Positions 11,001 to 25,528 of a stretch of 64,000 nucleotides of DNA are shown here, in pieces (the stretch's first letter is position 1; each line of letters starts with the position of its first letter). The notes under the pieces were generated by a model that was given only the letters and a program-made list of their open reading frames with translations, searched no databases and had not been told where the DNA came from. The DNA comes from Hippophae tibetana. Lineage: Eukaryota > Streptophyta > Magnoliopsida > Rosales > Elaeagnaceae. The position numbers and the translations under genes are program-made. Location: positions 75,872,449 to 75,936,448 of the forward strand of contig CM072810.1 in NCBI GenBank assembly GCA_037013495.1, read 5' to 3'.

Positions 11001-14000
11001 TTGTTTTCGTCTGTGTATTTTGTTTCGTATTTATTTTTGAAACCATAGTCTCTTCTTCTTGATCTTGATTTCTTTGTTCAATCAGTCTTTGTTCTTCATA
11101 AATAAAAGAGTAGGAAAAAGAAGATTGGTTATACTCTTCAAAGTATTAAAAAAAGCAAATTTGAGAAATAAGAGTTCCAACTTTAAACGGCCATAACTTT
11201 TGACTCGTATATCAAAATTACTATTATAATATATCAAGTTAGAGCTTCTAACGATTCCTATAATCTCAGCTATGTGGCAGAAGAACCTCATTTTTTGAAC
11301 AAAAATTCTCCTTTTACATCACCTACCGAGGTGTTAATGTTTTTGTTCCATATAGACCCTTTTGTTTTGCTTTGGATTTTTTTCAATGCAACTATTACGA
11401 ATATTGAGGTGCCGACAAAAAGTGTGTTTAAAAATATTCTAAATATTTTCAATATCTAATAATTATTCTCATGACAATACAAATATACTCATTACGCTTC
11501 ACAATTTATTTTTTGGAACATAAATTTGAAAGAATAATATTCGGAGCCATTTATGTATAGCGATTTTTTTTTTAGTGAATTGTTAAATTTAATGTATTAT
11601 GTTTATGCTTTTTTTATTCACGGATGGATTATGCACATTACACAACTAAATAGCCATATGAAGGTTGCATTAGGTTTAGGGTTTTGTTCCGTATAATAGA
11701 AAATAGTAGCCTTATGATGGAGGAAGATTTGATAACTTTAGTGAAATTACTTTTTAGAAATATTGTTGCTTTTATTCCTGTGGTTCTTGATTGAATGCTC
11801 CAATTCGACATATCAAAAGGAGTGATCATCTTTTTTGGCATCAATCGGTTGGGGTATTATGGACTTGTTGATGTTGTTTTCGTCTGTGTATTTCGTTTCG
11901 TATTTATTTTTGAAACCATAGTCTCTTCTTCTTGATCTTTATTTCTATGTTCAATCAGTCTTTGTTCTTCATAAATAAAAGAGTAGGAAAAAGAAGATTG
12001 GTTATACTCTTCAGAGTATTAAAAAAAACAAATTTGAGAAATAAGAGTTCCAACTTTAAACGCCCATAACTTTTGACTCGTATATCAAAATTACTATTAT
12101 AATATATCAAGTTAGAGCTTTTAACGATTCCTATAATCTCAGCTATGTGGCAGAAGAACCTCATTTTTTGAACAAAAATTCTCCTTTTACATCACCTACC
12201 GAGGTCTTAATGTTTTTGTTCCATATAGACCCTTTTGTTTTGCTTTGGATTTTTTTCAATGCAACTATTACGAATATTGAGGTGCCGACAAAAAGTGTGT
12301 TTAAAAATATTCTAAATATTGTCAATATCTAATAATTATTCTCATGACAATACAAATACACTCATTACGCTTCACAATTTTTTTTTGGAACATAAATTTG
12401 AAAGAATAATATTCGGAGCCATTTATGTATAGCGATTTTCTTTTTTAGTGAATTGTTAAATTTAATGTATTATTTTTATGCTTTTTTTCTTCACGGATGG
12501 ATTATGCACGTTACACAACTAAATAGCCATATGAAGGTTGCATTAGGTTTATGGTTTTGTTCCGTATAATAGAAAATAGTAGCCTTATGATGGAGGAAGA
12601 TTTGATAACTTTAGTGAAATTACTTTTTAGAAATATTGTTGCTTTTATTCCTGTGGTTCTTGATTGAATGCTCCAATTTGACATATCAAAAGGAGTGATC
12701 ATCTTTTTTGGCATCACACGGTAGGGGTATTATGGACTTGTTGATGTTGTTTTCGTCTGTGTATTTCGTTTCGTATTTAAATTTGAAATCATAGTCTCTT
12801 CTTCTTGATCTTTATTTCTATGTTCAATGAGTCTTTGTTCTTCATAAATAAAAGAGTAGGAAAAAGAAGATTGGTTATACTCTTCAGAGTATTAAAAAAA
12901 GCAAATTTGAGAAATAAGAGTTCCAACTTTAAACGGCCAAAACTTTTGACTCGTATATCGAAATTACTATTAAAATATATCAAGTTAGAGCTTCTAACGA
13001 TTCCTATAATCTCAGCTATGTGGCAGAAGAACCTCATTTGTTGAAGAAAAATTCTCCTTTTACATCACCTACCGAGGTCTTAATGTTTTTGTTCCATATA
13101 GACCCTTTTGTTTTGCTTTGGATTTTTTTCAATACAACTATTATGAATATTGAGTTGCCGACGAAAAGAGTGTTTAAAAATATTCTAAATATTTTCAATA
13201 TCTAATAATTATTCTCATGACAGTACACATATACTCATTACGCTTCACAATTTATATTTTGGATCATAAAATTGAAAGATTAATTTTCGAAGCCATTTAT
13301 GTATAGCGATTTTCTTTTTTAGTGAATTGTTAAATTTAATGTATTATTTTTATGCTTTTTTTCTTCACGGATGGATTATGCACATTACACAACTAAAAAG
13401 CCATAATAAGGTTGCATTTAGTTTACGGTTTTTTCCGTATAATAGAAAACAACAACCTTTTGATGGAGGAAGATTTGATAACTTTATTGAAATTACTTTT
13501 TAGAAATATGGTTGCTTTTATTCCTGTGGTTCTTGATTGAATGCTCCAATTCGACATATGAAAAGGAGTTATCATCTTTTTTGGCATCACAAGGTTGGGG
13601 TATTATGGACTTGTTGATGTTGTCTTCGTCTGTGTATTTCGTTTCGTATTTATTTTTGAAACCATAGTCTCTTCTTCTTGATCTTTATTTCTATGTTCAA
13701 TCAGTCTTTGTTCTTCATAAATAAAAGAGTAGGAAAGAGAAGATTGGTTATACTCTTCAGAGTATTTAAAAAAGCAAATTTGAGAAATAAGAGTTCCAAC
13801 TTTAAAAGACAATAACTTTTGACTCGTATATCGAAATTAATATTATAATATATCAAGTTAGAGCTTGTAACGATTCCTATAATCTCATCTCTGTGGCAGA
13901 GGAACCACATTTTTTGAACAAAAACCCTCCTTTTACATCACCTACCGAGGTCTTAATGTTTTCGTTCCATATAGACCCTTTTGTTTTGCTTTGGATTTTT

Positions 14001-16100
14001 TTCAATGCAACTATTACGAATATTGAGGTGCCGACCAAAAGTGTGTTTAAAAATATTCTAAATATCTAATAATTATTCTCATGACAATACAAATATACTC
14101 ATTACGCTTCACAATTTATTTTTTGGATCATAAAATTCAAAGATTAATTTTCGAAGCCATTTATGTATAGCGATTTTCTTTTTTAGTGAATTGTTAAATT
14201 TAATGTATTATTTTTATGCTTTTTTTCTTCACGGATGGATTATGCACATTACACAACTAAATAGCCATATGAAGGTTGCATTAGGTTTAGGGTTTTCTTC
14301 CGTATAATAGAAACAGTAGCCTTATGTTGGAGGAAGATTTGATAACTTTAGTGAAATTACTTTTTAGAAATATTGTTGCTTTTATTCCTGTGGTTCTTGA
14401 TTGAATGTTCCAATTCGACATATCAAAAGGAGTGATCATCTTTATCGGCATCAATCGGTTGGGGTATAATGGACTTGTTTATGTTGTTTTCGTCTGTGTA
14501 TTTCGTTTCGTATTTATTTTTGAAACCATAGTCTCTTCTTCTTGATCTTGATTTCTTTGTTCAATCAGTCTTTGTTCTTCATAAATAAAAGAGTAGGAAA
14601 AAGAAGATTGGTTATACTCTTCAGAGTATTAAAAAAAGCAAACTTGAGAAATAAGAGTTCCAACTTTAAACGGCCATAACTTTTGACTCGTATATCAAAA
14701 TTACTATTATAATATATCAAGTTAGAGCTTCTAACGATTCCTATAATCTCAGCTATGTGGCAGAAGAACCTCATTTTTTGAACAAAAATTCTCCTTTTAC
14801 ATCACCTACTGAGGTGTTAATGTTTTTGTTCCATATAGACCCTTTTGTTTTGCTTTGGATTTTTTTCAATGCAACTATTACGAATATTGAGGTGCCGACA
14901 AAAAGTGTGTTTAAAAATATTCTAAATATTTTCAATATCTAATAATTATTCACATCACAATACAAATATACTCATTACGCTTCACAATTTATTTTTTGGA
15001 ACATAAATTTGAAAGAATAATTTTCGAAGCCATTTATGTATAGCGATTTTCTTTTTTAGTGAATTGTTAAATTTAATGTATTATTTTTATGCTTTTTTTT
15101 CTTCACGGATGGATTATGCACATTACACAACTAAATAGCTATATGAAGGTTGCATTAGGTTTAGGGTTGTCTTCCGTATAATAGAAACAGTAGCCTTATG
15201 ATGGAGGAAGATTTGATAACTTTAGTGAAATTACTTTTTAGAAATATTGTTGCTTTTATTCCTGTGGTTCTTGATTGAATATTCCAATTCGACATATCAA
15301 AAGGAGTGATCATCTTTATCGGCATCAATCGGTTGGAGTATTATGGACTTGTTGATGTTGTTTTCGTCTGTGTATTTCGTTTCGTATTTATTTTTGAAAC
15401 CATAGTCTCTTCTTCTTGATCTTGATTTCTTTGTTCAATCAGTCTTTGTTCTTCATAAATAAAAGAGTAGGAAAAAGAAGATTGGTTATACTCTTCAGAG
15501 TATTAAAAAAAGCAAATTTGAGAAATAAGAGTTCCAACTTTAAACGGCCATAACTTTTGACTCGTATATCAAAATTACTTTTATAATATATCAAGTTAGA
15601 GCTTCTAACGATTCCTATAATCTCAGCTATATGGCAGAAGAACCTCATTTTTTGAACAAAAATTCTCCTTTTACATCACCTATTGAGGTGTTAATGTTTT
15701 TGTTCCATATAGACCCTTTTGTTTTGCTTTGGATTTTTTTCAATGCAACTATTACGAATATTGAGGTGCCGACAAAAAGTGTGTTTAAAAATATTCTAAA
15801 TATTTTCAATATCTAATAATTATTCACATGACAATACAAATATACTCATTACGCTTCACAATTTATTTTTTGGAACATAAATTTGAAAGAATAATTTTCG
15901 AAGCCATTTCTGTATAGCGATTTTCTTTTTTAGTGAATTGTTAAATTTAATGTATTATTTTTATGCTTTTTTTCTTCACGGATGGATTATGCACGTTACA
16001 CAACTAAATAGCCTTATGAAGGTTGCATTAGGTTTATGGTTTTGTTCCGTATAATAGAAAACAGTAGCCTTATGATGGAGGAAGATTTGATAACTTTAGT
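5050..16100 (+). repeat. Block I, copy 1 (about 12.5 monomers)
   Basis: Monomers start at 5234, 6108, 6982, 7847, 8720, 9585, 10458, 11323, 12196, 13069, 13942, 14806 and 15680, in the length-class order L L S L S L S L L L S L L. The same order, with one extra S and one extra L, recurs from 51445 to the window end, and private variants match position by position. Examples are CTACTGATGTCT at 5234 and 51445, CACCTTACCG at 10458 and 57535, AACCTCATTTGTTG before 13069 and 60146, and CATCACAATAC after 14806 and 61883. The offset is 46,211 at the left, 47,077 in the middle and 47,949 at the right. In the stretches I compared, differences run at roughly one per 100 bases, apart from a patch at 7340-7610. 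Confidence 0.85.
7340..7610 (+). other. Conversion-like patch inside block I copy 1
   Basis: Across this stretch the monomer does not follow its block I partner (about 53556-53825). It matches 5604-5870, two monomers upstream, instead. Shared markers include CAGCAACCTTTTGAGGGAGG, ATATGGGTGCTTTTATTCAT, GGTAGGGGTATTATGG and TTTGAAATCATAG; ATATGGGTGC is a variant I saw only at these two places. On both sides the partner relation to copy 2 resumes (TTTATGGTTTTGTTCCG to the left, TTAAAAATA before CAAATTTG to the right). This is what a gene-conversion tract of roughly 270 bases would look like; a double exchange would give the same result. Confidence 0.65.
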
Positions 16101-19100
16101 GAAATTACTTTTTAGAAATATTGTTGCTTTTATTCCTGTGGTTCTTGATTGAATGTTCCAATTCGAAATATCAAAAGGAGTGATCATCTTTTTTGGCATG
16201 ACAAGGTTGGGGTATTATGGACTTTTTGATGTTGTTTTCATCTATATATTTCGTTTCGTATTTATTTTTGAAACCATAGTCTCTTCTTCTTGATCTTTAT
16301 TTCTATGTTCAATCAGTCTTTGTTCTTCATAAATAAAAGAGTAGGAAAAAGAAGATGGGTTATACTCTTCAGAGTATTAAAAAAAAGCAAATTTGAGAAA
16401 TAAGAGTTCCAACTTTAGACGGCCATAACTTTTCACTCGTATATCGAAATTAATATTATAATATATCAAATTAGAGCTTGTAACGATTCCTATAATCTCA
16501 GCTATGTGGCAGATGAACCTCATTTTTTGAACAAAAACTCTCCTTTTACATCACCTACCGAGGTCTTAATGTTTTCGTTCTATATAGACCCTTTTGTTTT
16601 GCTTTGGATTTTTTTCAATTAAACTATTACGAATATTGAGGTGCCGACGAAAAGTGTGTTTAAAAATATTCTAAATATCTAATAAGTATTCTCATGACAA
16701 TACAAATATACTCATTACGCTTCACAATTTATTTTTTGGATCATAAAATTCAAAGATTAATTTTTGAAGCCATTTATGTATAGCGATTTTCTTTTTTAGT
16801 GAATTGTTAAATTTAATGTATTATTTTTATGCTTTTTTTCTTCACGGATGGATTATGCACATTACACAACTAAATAGCCATATGAAGGTTGCATTAGGTT
16901 TAGGGTTTTGTTCCGTATAATAGAAAATAGTAGCCTTATGATGGAGGAAGATTTGATAACTTTAGTGAAATTACTTTTTAGAAATATTGTTGTTTTATTC
17001 CTGTGGTTCTTGATTGAATGCTCCACTTCGACATATCAAAAGGAGTGATCATCTTTTTTGGCATCAATCCGTTGGGGTATTATGGAGTTGTTGATGTTGT
17101 TTTCGTCTGTGTATTTTGTTTCGTATTTATTTTTGAAACCATAGTCTCTTCTTCTTGATCTTTATTTCTATGTTCAATTAGTCTTTGTTCTTCATAAATA
17201 AAAGAGTAGGAAAAAGAAGATTGGTTATACTCTTCAGAGTATTAAAAAAAGCAAATTTGAGAAATAAGAGTTCCAACTTTAAACGGCCATAACTTTTGAC
17301 TCGTATATCAAAATTACTTTTATAATATATCAAGTTAGAGCTTCTAACGATTCCTATAATCTCAGCTATATGGCAGAAGAACCTCATTTTTTGAACAAAA
17401 ATTCTCCTTTTACATCACCTACCGAGGTGTTAATGTTTTTGTTCCATATAGACCCTTTTGTTTTGCTTTGGATTTTTTTCAATGCAACTATTACGAATAT
17501 TGAGGTGCCGACAAAAAGTGTGTTTAAAAATATTCTAAATATTTTCAATATCTAATAATTATTCACATGACAATACAAATATACTCATTACGCTTCACAA
17601 TTTATTTTTTGGAACATAAATTTGAAAGAATAATTTTCGAAGCCATTTATGTATAGCGATTTTGTTTTTTAGTGAATTGTTAAATTTAATATATTATTTT
17701 TATGCTTTTTTTTCTTCACGGATGGATTATGCACGTTACACAACTAAATAGCCATATGAAGGTTGCATTAGGTTTATGGTTTTGTTCCGTATAATAGAAA
17801 ACAGTAGCCTTATGATGGAGGAAGATTTGATAACTTTAGTGAAATTACTTTTTAGAAATATTGTTGCTTTTATTCCTGTGGTTCTTGATTGAATGCTCCA
17901 ATTCGAAATATCAAAAGGAGTGATCATCTTTTTTGGCATGACAAGGTTGGGGTATTATGGACTTTTTGATGTTGTTTTCATCTATATATTTCGTTTCGTA
18001 TTTATTTTTGAAACCATAGTCTCTTCTTCTTGATCTTTATTTCTATGTTCAATCAGTCTTTGTTCTTCATAAATAAAAGAGTAGGAAAAAGAAGATTGGT
18101 TATACTCTTTAGAGTATTAAAAAAAGCAAATTTGAGAAATAAGAGTTCCAACATTAAACGGCCATAACTTTTGACTCGTATATCAAAATTACTATTATAA
18201 TATATCAAGTTAGAGCTTCTAACGATTCCTATAATCTCAGCTATGTGGCAGAAGAACCTCATTTTTTGAACAAAAATTCTCCTTTTACATCACCTACCGA
18301 GGTCTTAATGTTTTTGTTCCATATAGACCCTTTTGTTTTGCTTTGGATTTTTTTCAATGCAACTATTACGAATATTGAGGTGCCGACAAAAAGTGTGTTT
18401 AAAAATATTCTAAATATTGTCAATATCTAATAATTATTCCCATGACAATAGAAATATACTCATTACGCTTCACAATTTATTTTTTGGAACATAAATTTGA
18501 AAGAATAATATTCGGAGCCATTTATGTATAGCGATTTTCTTTTTTAGTGAATTGTTAAATTTAATGTATTATTTTTATGCTTTTTTTCTTCACGGATGGA
18601 TTATGCACATTACACAACTAAATAGCCATATGAAGGTTGCATTAGGTTTAGGGTTTTGTTCCGTATAATAGAAAACAGTAGCCTTATGATGGAGGAAGAT
18701 TTGATAACTTTAGTGAAATTACTTTTTAGAAATATTGTTGCTTTTATTCCTCTGGTTCTTGATTGAATGCTCCAATTCGACATATCAAATGGAGTGATCA
18801 TCTTTTTTGGCATCATAAGGTTGGGGTATTATGGACTTGTTGATGTTGTTTTGATCTATGTATTTCGTTTCGTATTTATTTTTGAAACCATAGTCTCTTC
18901 TTCTTGATCTTTATTTCTATGTTCAATCAGTCTTTGTTCTTCATAAATAAAAGAGTAGGAAAAAGAAGATGGGTTATACTCTTCAGAGTATTAAAAAAAA
19001 GCAAATTTCAGAAATAAGAGTTCCAACTTTAAACGGCCATAACTTTTGACTCGTATATCGAAATTAATATTATAATGAATCAAGTTAGAGCTTGTAACGA

Positions 19101-20300
19101 TTCCAATAATCTCAGCTATGTGGCACATGAACCTCATTTTTTGAACAAAAACTCTCCTTTTACATCACCTACCGAAGTCTTAATGTTTTCGTTCCATATA
19201 GACCCTTTTGTTTTGCTATGGGTTTTTTTCAATGCAACTATTACGAATATTGAGGTGCCGACAAAAAGTGTGTTTAAAAATATTCTAAATATTGTCAATA
19301 TCTAATAATTATTCTCATGACAATACAAATATACTCATTACGCTTCACAATTTATTTTTTGGAACATAAATTTGAAAGAATAATATTCGGAGCCATTTAT
19401 GTATAGCTATTTTCTTTTTTAGAGAATTGTTAAATTTAATGTATTATTTTTATGCTTTTTTTTCTTCACGGATGGTTTATGCACGTTACACAACTAAATA
19501 GCAATATGAAGGTTGCATTAGGTTTATGGTTTTGTTCCGTATAATAGAAAACAATAGCCTTATGATGGAGGAGGATTTGATAACTTTAGTGAAATTACTT
19601 TTTAGATATATTGTTGCTTTTATTCCTGTGGTTCTTGATTGAATGCTCCAATTCGACATATCAAAAGGAGTGATCATCTTTTTTGGCATCACACGGTTGG
19701 GGTATTATGGACTTGTTGATGTTGTTTTCGTCTGTGTATTTCGTTTCGTATTTATTTTTGAAATCATAGTCTCTTCTTCTTGATCTTTATTTCTATGTTC
19801 AATCAGTCTTTGTTCTTCATAAATAAAAGAGTAGGAAAAAGAAGATGGGTTATACTCTTCAGAGTATTAAAAAAAAGCAAATTTCAGAAATAAGAGTTCC
19901 AACTTTAAACGGCCATAACTTTTGACTCGTATATCGAAATTAATATTATAATGAATCAAGTTAGAGCTTGTAACGATTCCAATAATCTCAGCTATGTGGC
20001 AGATGAACCTCATTTTTTGAACAAAAACTCTCCTTTTACATCACCTACCGAAGTCTTAATGTTTTCGTTCCATATAGACCCTTTTGTTTTGCTATGGGTT
20101 TTTTTCAATGCAACTATTACGAATATTGAGGTGCCGACAAAAAGTGTGTTTAAAAATATTCTAAATATTGTCAATATCTAATAATTATTCTCATGACAAT
20201 ACAAATATACTCATTACGCTTCACAATTTATTTTTTGGAACATAAATTTGAAAGAATAATATTCGGAGCCATTTATGTATAGCTATTTTCTTTTTTAGAG
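16101..20300 (+). repeat. Mixed array segment (monomers at 16555, 17419, 18294, 19169, 20045)
   Basis: The stretch 15435-16340 recurs at about 17174-18080 with a 1,739-base (L plus S) offset, sharing GACTTTTTGATG and CATCTATATATTTCG. From 18294 onward several monomers end in AATATTGTCAATATC rather than AATATTTTCAATATC, and have ATATTCGGAGCC for TTTTCGAAGCC. The monomers at 19169 and 20045 are close tandem copies (876 bases), sharing ATAATGAATCAAG, GATTCCAATAATC and GCTATGGGTTTTTTTC; differences include GGCACATGAACC against GGCAGATGAACC. Confidence 0.75.
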
Positions 20301-22914
20301 AATTGTTAAATTTAATGTATTATTTTTATGCTTTTTTTCTTCACGGATGGATTATGCACGTTACACAACTAAATAGCCATATGAAGGTTGCATTAGGTTT
20401 ATGGTTTTGTTCCGTATAATAGAAAACAGTAGCCTTATGATGGATGAGGATTTGATAACTTTAGTGAAATTACTTTTTAGATATATTGTTGCTTTTATTC
20501 CTGTGGTTCTTGATTGAATGCTCCAATTCGACATATCAAAAGGAGTGATCATCTTTTTTGGCATCACACGGTTGGGGTATTATGGACTTGTTGATGTTGT
20601 TTTCGTCTGTGTATTTCGTTTCGTATTTATTTTTGAAATCATAGTCTCTTCTTCTTGATCTTTATTTCTATGTTCAATCAGTCTTTGTTCTTCATAAATA
20701 AAAGAGTAGGAAAGAGAAGATTGGTTATACTCTTTAGAGTATTTAAAAAAGCAAATTTGAGAAATAAGAGTTCCAACTTTAAACGACAATAACTTTTGAC
20801 TCGTATATCGAAATTAATATTATAATATATCAAGTTAGAGCTTGTAACGATTCCTATAATCTCATCTCTGTGGCAGAGGAACCACATTTTTTGAACAAAA
20901 ACCCTCCTTTTACATCACCTACCGTGGTCTTAATGTTTTCGTTCCATATAGACCCTTTTGTTTTGCTTTGGATTTTTTTCAATGCAACTATTACGAATAT
21001 TGAGGTGCCGACGAAAAGTGTGTTTAAAAATATTCTAAATATCAAATAATTATTCTCATGACAATACAAATATACTCATTACGCTTCACAATTTATTTTT
21101 TGGATCATAAAATTCAAAGATTAATTTTCGAAGCCATTTATGTATAGCGATTTTCTTTTTTAGTGAATTGTTAAATTTAATGTATTATTTTTATGCTTTT
21201 TTTCTTCACGGATGGATTATGCACATTACACAACTAAATAGCCATATGAAGGTTGCATTAGGTTTAGGGTTTTCTTCCGTATAATAGAAACAGTAGCCTT
21301 ATGATGGAGGAAGATTTGATAACTTTAGTGAAATTACTTTTTAGAAATATTGTTGCTTTTATTCCTGTGGTTCTTGATTGAATGCTCCAATTCGACATAT
21401 CAAAAGGCGTGATCATCTTTTTTGGCATCATAATGTTGGGGTATTATGGACTTGTTCATGTTGTTTTCTTCTGTGTATTTCGTTTCGTATTTATTTTTGA
21501 AATCATAGTCTCTTCTTCTTGATCTTTATTTCTATGTTCAATCAGTCTTTATTCTTCATAAATAAAAGAGTAGGAAAAAGAAGATGGGTTATACTCTTCA
21601 GAGTATTAAAAAAAAGCAAATTTGAGAAATAAGAGTTCCAACTTTAAACGGCCATAACTTTTGACTCGTATATCGAAATTAATATTATAATGAATCAAGT
21701 TAGAGCTTGTAACGATTCCAATAATCTCAGCTATGTGGCAGATGAACCTCATTTTTTGAACAAAAACTCTCCTTTTACATCACCTACCGAAGTCTTAATG
21801 TTTTCGTTCCATATAGACCCTTTTGTTTTGCTATGAGTTTTTTTCAATGCAACTATTACGAATATTGAGGTGCCGACAAAAAGTGTGTTTAAAAATATTC
21901 TAAATATTGTCAATATCTAATAATTATTCTCATGACAATACAAATATACTCAATACGCTTCACAATTTATTTTTTGGAACATAAATTTGAAAGAATAATA
22001 TTCGGAGCCATTTATGTATAGCGATTTTCTTTTTTAGAGAATTGTTAAATTTAATGTATTATTTTTATGCTTTTTTTCTTCACGGATGGATTATGCACGT
22101 TACACAACTAAATAGCAATATGAAGGTTGCATTAGGTTTATGGTTTTGTTCCGTATAATAGAAAACAGTAGCCTTATGATGGAGGAGGATTTGATAACTT
22201 TAGTGAAATTACTTTTTAGATATATTGTTGCTTTTATTCCTGTGGTTCTTGATTGAATGCTCCAATTCGACATATCAAAAGGAGTGATCATCTTTTTTGG
22301 CATCACACGGTTGGGGTATTGTGGACTTGTTGATGTTGTTTTCGTCTGTGTATTTCGTTTCGTATTTATTTTTGAAATCATAGTCTCTTCTTCTTCATCT
22401 TTATTTCTATGTTCAATCAGTCTTTGTTCTTCATAAATAAAAGAGTAGGAAAAAGAAGATGGGTTATACTCTTCAGAGTATTAAAAAAAAGCAAATTTGA
22501 GAAATAAGAGTTCCAACTTTAAACGGCCATAACTTTTGACTCGTATATCGAAATTACTATTAAAATATATCATGTTAGAGCTTCTAACGATTCCTATAAT
22601 CTCAGCTATATGGCAGAAGAACCTCATTTTTTCAAGAAAAATTCTCCTTTTACATCACCTACCGAGGTCTTAATGTTTTTGTTCCATATAGACGCTTTTG
22701 TTTTGCTTTGGATTTTTTTCAATACAACTATTACGAATATTGAGGTGCCGACGAAAAGTGTGTTTAAAAATATTCTAAATATTTTCAATATCTAATAATT
22801 ATTCTCATGATAGTACAAATATACTCATTACGCTTCACAATTTATTTTTTGGATCATAAAATTGAAAGATTAATTTTCGAAGCCATTTATGTATAGTGAT
22901 TTTCTTTTTTAGTG
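20300..22914 (+). repeat. Trimer duplication, copy 1 (2,614 bp)
   Basis: Spans the right part of the 20045 monomer, all of 20919 (S) and 21784, and the left part of 22659. The next 2,614 bases repeat it with only about six base differences that I spotted: near 20924, 21371, 21456, 22321, 22396 and 22694. Upstream of the left edge the two sites differ clearly (ATATTCGGAGCC and TTTTTTAGAG here against TTTTCGAAGCC and TTTTTTAGTG), which places the boundary near 20300. The 20919 monomer carries the CTCTGTGGCAGAGG variant set also found at 13942, 23533 and 61019. Confidence 0.88.
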
Positions 22915-25528
22915 AATTGTTAAATTTAATGTATTATTTTTATGCTTTTTTTCTTCACGGATGGATTATGCACGTTACACAACTAAATAGCCATATGAAG
23001 GTTGCATTAGGTTTATGGTTTTGTTCCGTATAATAGAAAACAGTAGCCTTATGATGGATGAGGATTTGATAACTTTAGTGAAATTACTTTTTAGATATAT
23101 TGTTGCTTTTATTCCTGTGGTTCTTGATTGAATGCTCCAATTCGACATATCAAAAGGAGTGATCATCTTTTTTGGCATCACACGGTTGGGGTATTATGGA
23201 CTTGTTGATGTTGTTTTCGTCTGTGTATTTCGTTTCGTATTTATTTTTGAAATCATAGTCTCTTCTTCTTGATCTTTATTTCTATGTTCAATCAGTCTTT
23301 GTTCTTCATAAATAAAAGAGTAGGAAAGAGAAGATTGGTTATACTCTTTAGAGTATTTAAAAAAGCAAATTTGAGAAATAAGAGTTCCAACTTTAAACGA
23401 CAATAACTTTTGACTCGTATATCGAAATTAATATTATAATATATCAAGTTAGAGCTTGTAACGATTCCTATAATCTCATCTCTGTGGCAGAGGAACCACA
23501 TTTTTTGAACAAAAACCCTCCTTTTACATCACCTACCGAGGTCTTAATGTTTTCGTTCCATATAGACCCTTTTGTTTTGCTTTGGATTTTTTTCAATGCA
23601 ACTATTACGAATATTGAGGTGCCGACGAAAAGTGTGTTTAAAAATATTCTAAATATCAAATAATTATTCTCATGACAATACAAATATACTCATTACGCTT
23701 CACAATTTATTTTTTGGATCATAAAATTCAAAGATTAATTTTCGAAGCCATTTATGTATAGCGATTTTCTTTTTTAGTGAATTGTTAAATTTAATGTATT
23801 ATTTTTATGCTTTTTTTCTTCACGGATGGATTATGCACATTACACAACTAAATAGCCATATGAAGGTTGCATTAGGTTTAGGGTTTTCTTCCGTATAATA
23901 GAAACAGTAGCCTTATGATGGAGGAAGATTTGATAACTTTAGTGAAATTACTTTTTAGAAATATTGTTGCTTTTATTCCTATGGTTCTTGATTGAATGCT
24001 CCAATTCGACATATCAAAAGGCGTGATCATCTTTTTTGGCATCATAATGTTGGGGTATTATGGACTTGTTGATGTTGTTTTCTTCTGTGTATTTCGTTTC
24101 GTATTTATTTTTGAAATCATAGTCTCTTCTTCTTGATCTTTATTTCTATGTTCAATCAGTCTTTATTCTTCATAAATAAAAGAGTAGGAAAAAGAAGATG
24201 GGTTATACTCTTCAGAGTATTAAAAAAAAGCAAATTTGAGAAATAAGAGTTCCAACTTTAAACGGCCATAACTTTTGACTCGTATATCGAAATTAATATT
24301 ATAATGAATCAAGTTAGAGCTTGTAACGATTCCAATAATCTCAGCTATGTGGCAGATGAACCTCATTTTTTGAACAAAAACTCTCCTTTTACATCACCTA
24401 CCGAAGTCTTAATGTTTTCGTTCCATATAGACCCTTTTGTTTTGCTATGAGTTTTTTTCAATGCAACTATTACGAATATTGAGGTGCCGACAAAAAGTGT
24501 GTTTAAAAATATTCTAAATATTGTCAATATCTAATAATTATTCTCATGACAATACAAATATACTCAATACGCTTCACAATTTATTTTTTGGAACATAAAT
24601 TTGAAAGAATAATATTCGGAGCCATTTATGTATAGCGATTTTCTTTTTTAGAGAATTGTTAAATTTAATGTATTATTTTTATGCTTTTTTTCTTCACGGA
24701 TGGATTATGCACGTTACACAACTAAATAGCAATATGAAGGTTGCATTAGGTTTATGGTTTTGTTCCGTATAATAGAAAACAGTAGCCTTATGATGGAGGA
24801 GGATTTGATAACTTTAGTGAAATTACTTTTTAGATATATTGTTGCTTTTATTCCTGTGGTTCTTGATTGAATGCTCCAATTCGACATATCAAAAGGAGTG
24901 ATCATCTTTTTTGGCATCACACGGTTGGGGTATTATGGACTTGTTGATGTTGTTTTCGTCTGTGTATTTCGTTTCGTATTTATTTTTGAAATCATAGTCT
25001 CTTCTTCTTGATCTTTATTTCTATGTTCAATCAGTCTTTGTTCTTCATAAATAAAAGAGTAGGAAAAAGAAGATGGGTTATACTCTTCAGAGTATTAAAA
25101 AAAAGCAAATTTGAGAAATAAGAGTTCCAACTTTAAACGGCCATAACTTTTGACTCGTATATCGAAATTACTATTAAAATATATCATGTTAGAGCTTCTA
25201 ACGATTCCTATAATCTCAGCTATATGGCAGAAGAACCTCATTTTTTCAAGAAAAATTCTCCTTTTACATCACCTACCGAGGTCTTAATGTTTTTGTTCCA
25301 TATAGACCCTTTTGTTTTGCTTTGGATTTTTTTCAATACAACTATTACGAATATTGAGGTGCCGACGAAAAGTGTGTTTAAAAATATTCTAAATATTTTC
25401 AATATCTAATAATTATTCTCATGATAGTACAAATATACTCATTACGCTTCACAATTTATTTTTTGGATCATAAAATTGAAAGATTAATTTTCGAAGCCAT
25501 TTATGTATAGTGATTTTCTTTTTTAGTG
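22915..25528 (+). repeat. Trimer duplication, copy 2 (2,614 bp)
   Basis: Second copy of the three-monomer unit: right part of 22659, all of 23533 (S) and 24398, and the left part of 25273. The match with copy 1 continues a little past the nominal end and breaks near 25606, where TAGCAATATG replaces TAGCCATATG. The very low divergence marks a recent unequal exchange offset by three monomers. Confidence 0.88.

Noticed and set aside
11638-11844. Recurrent 68- and 69-codon minus-strand open frames
   Set aside because: They lie in the same AT-rich repeat, overlap other open frames on the opposite strand, vary in start and end with single-base indels, and show no recognisable domain. They are treated as chance frames repeated by the tandem array.
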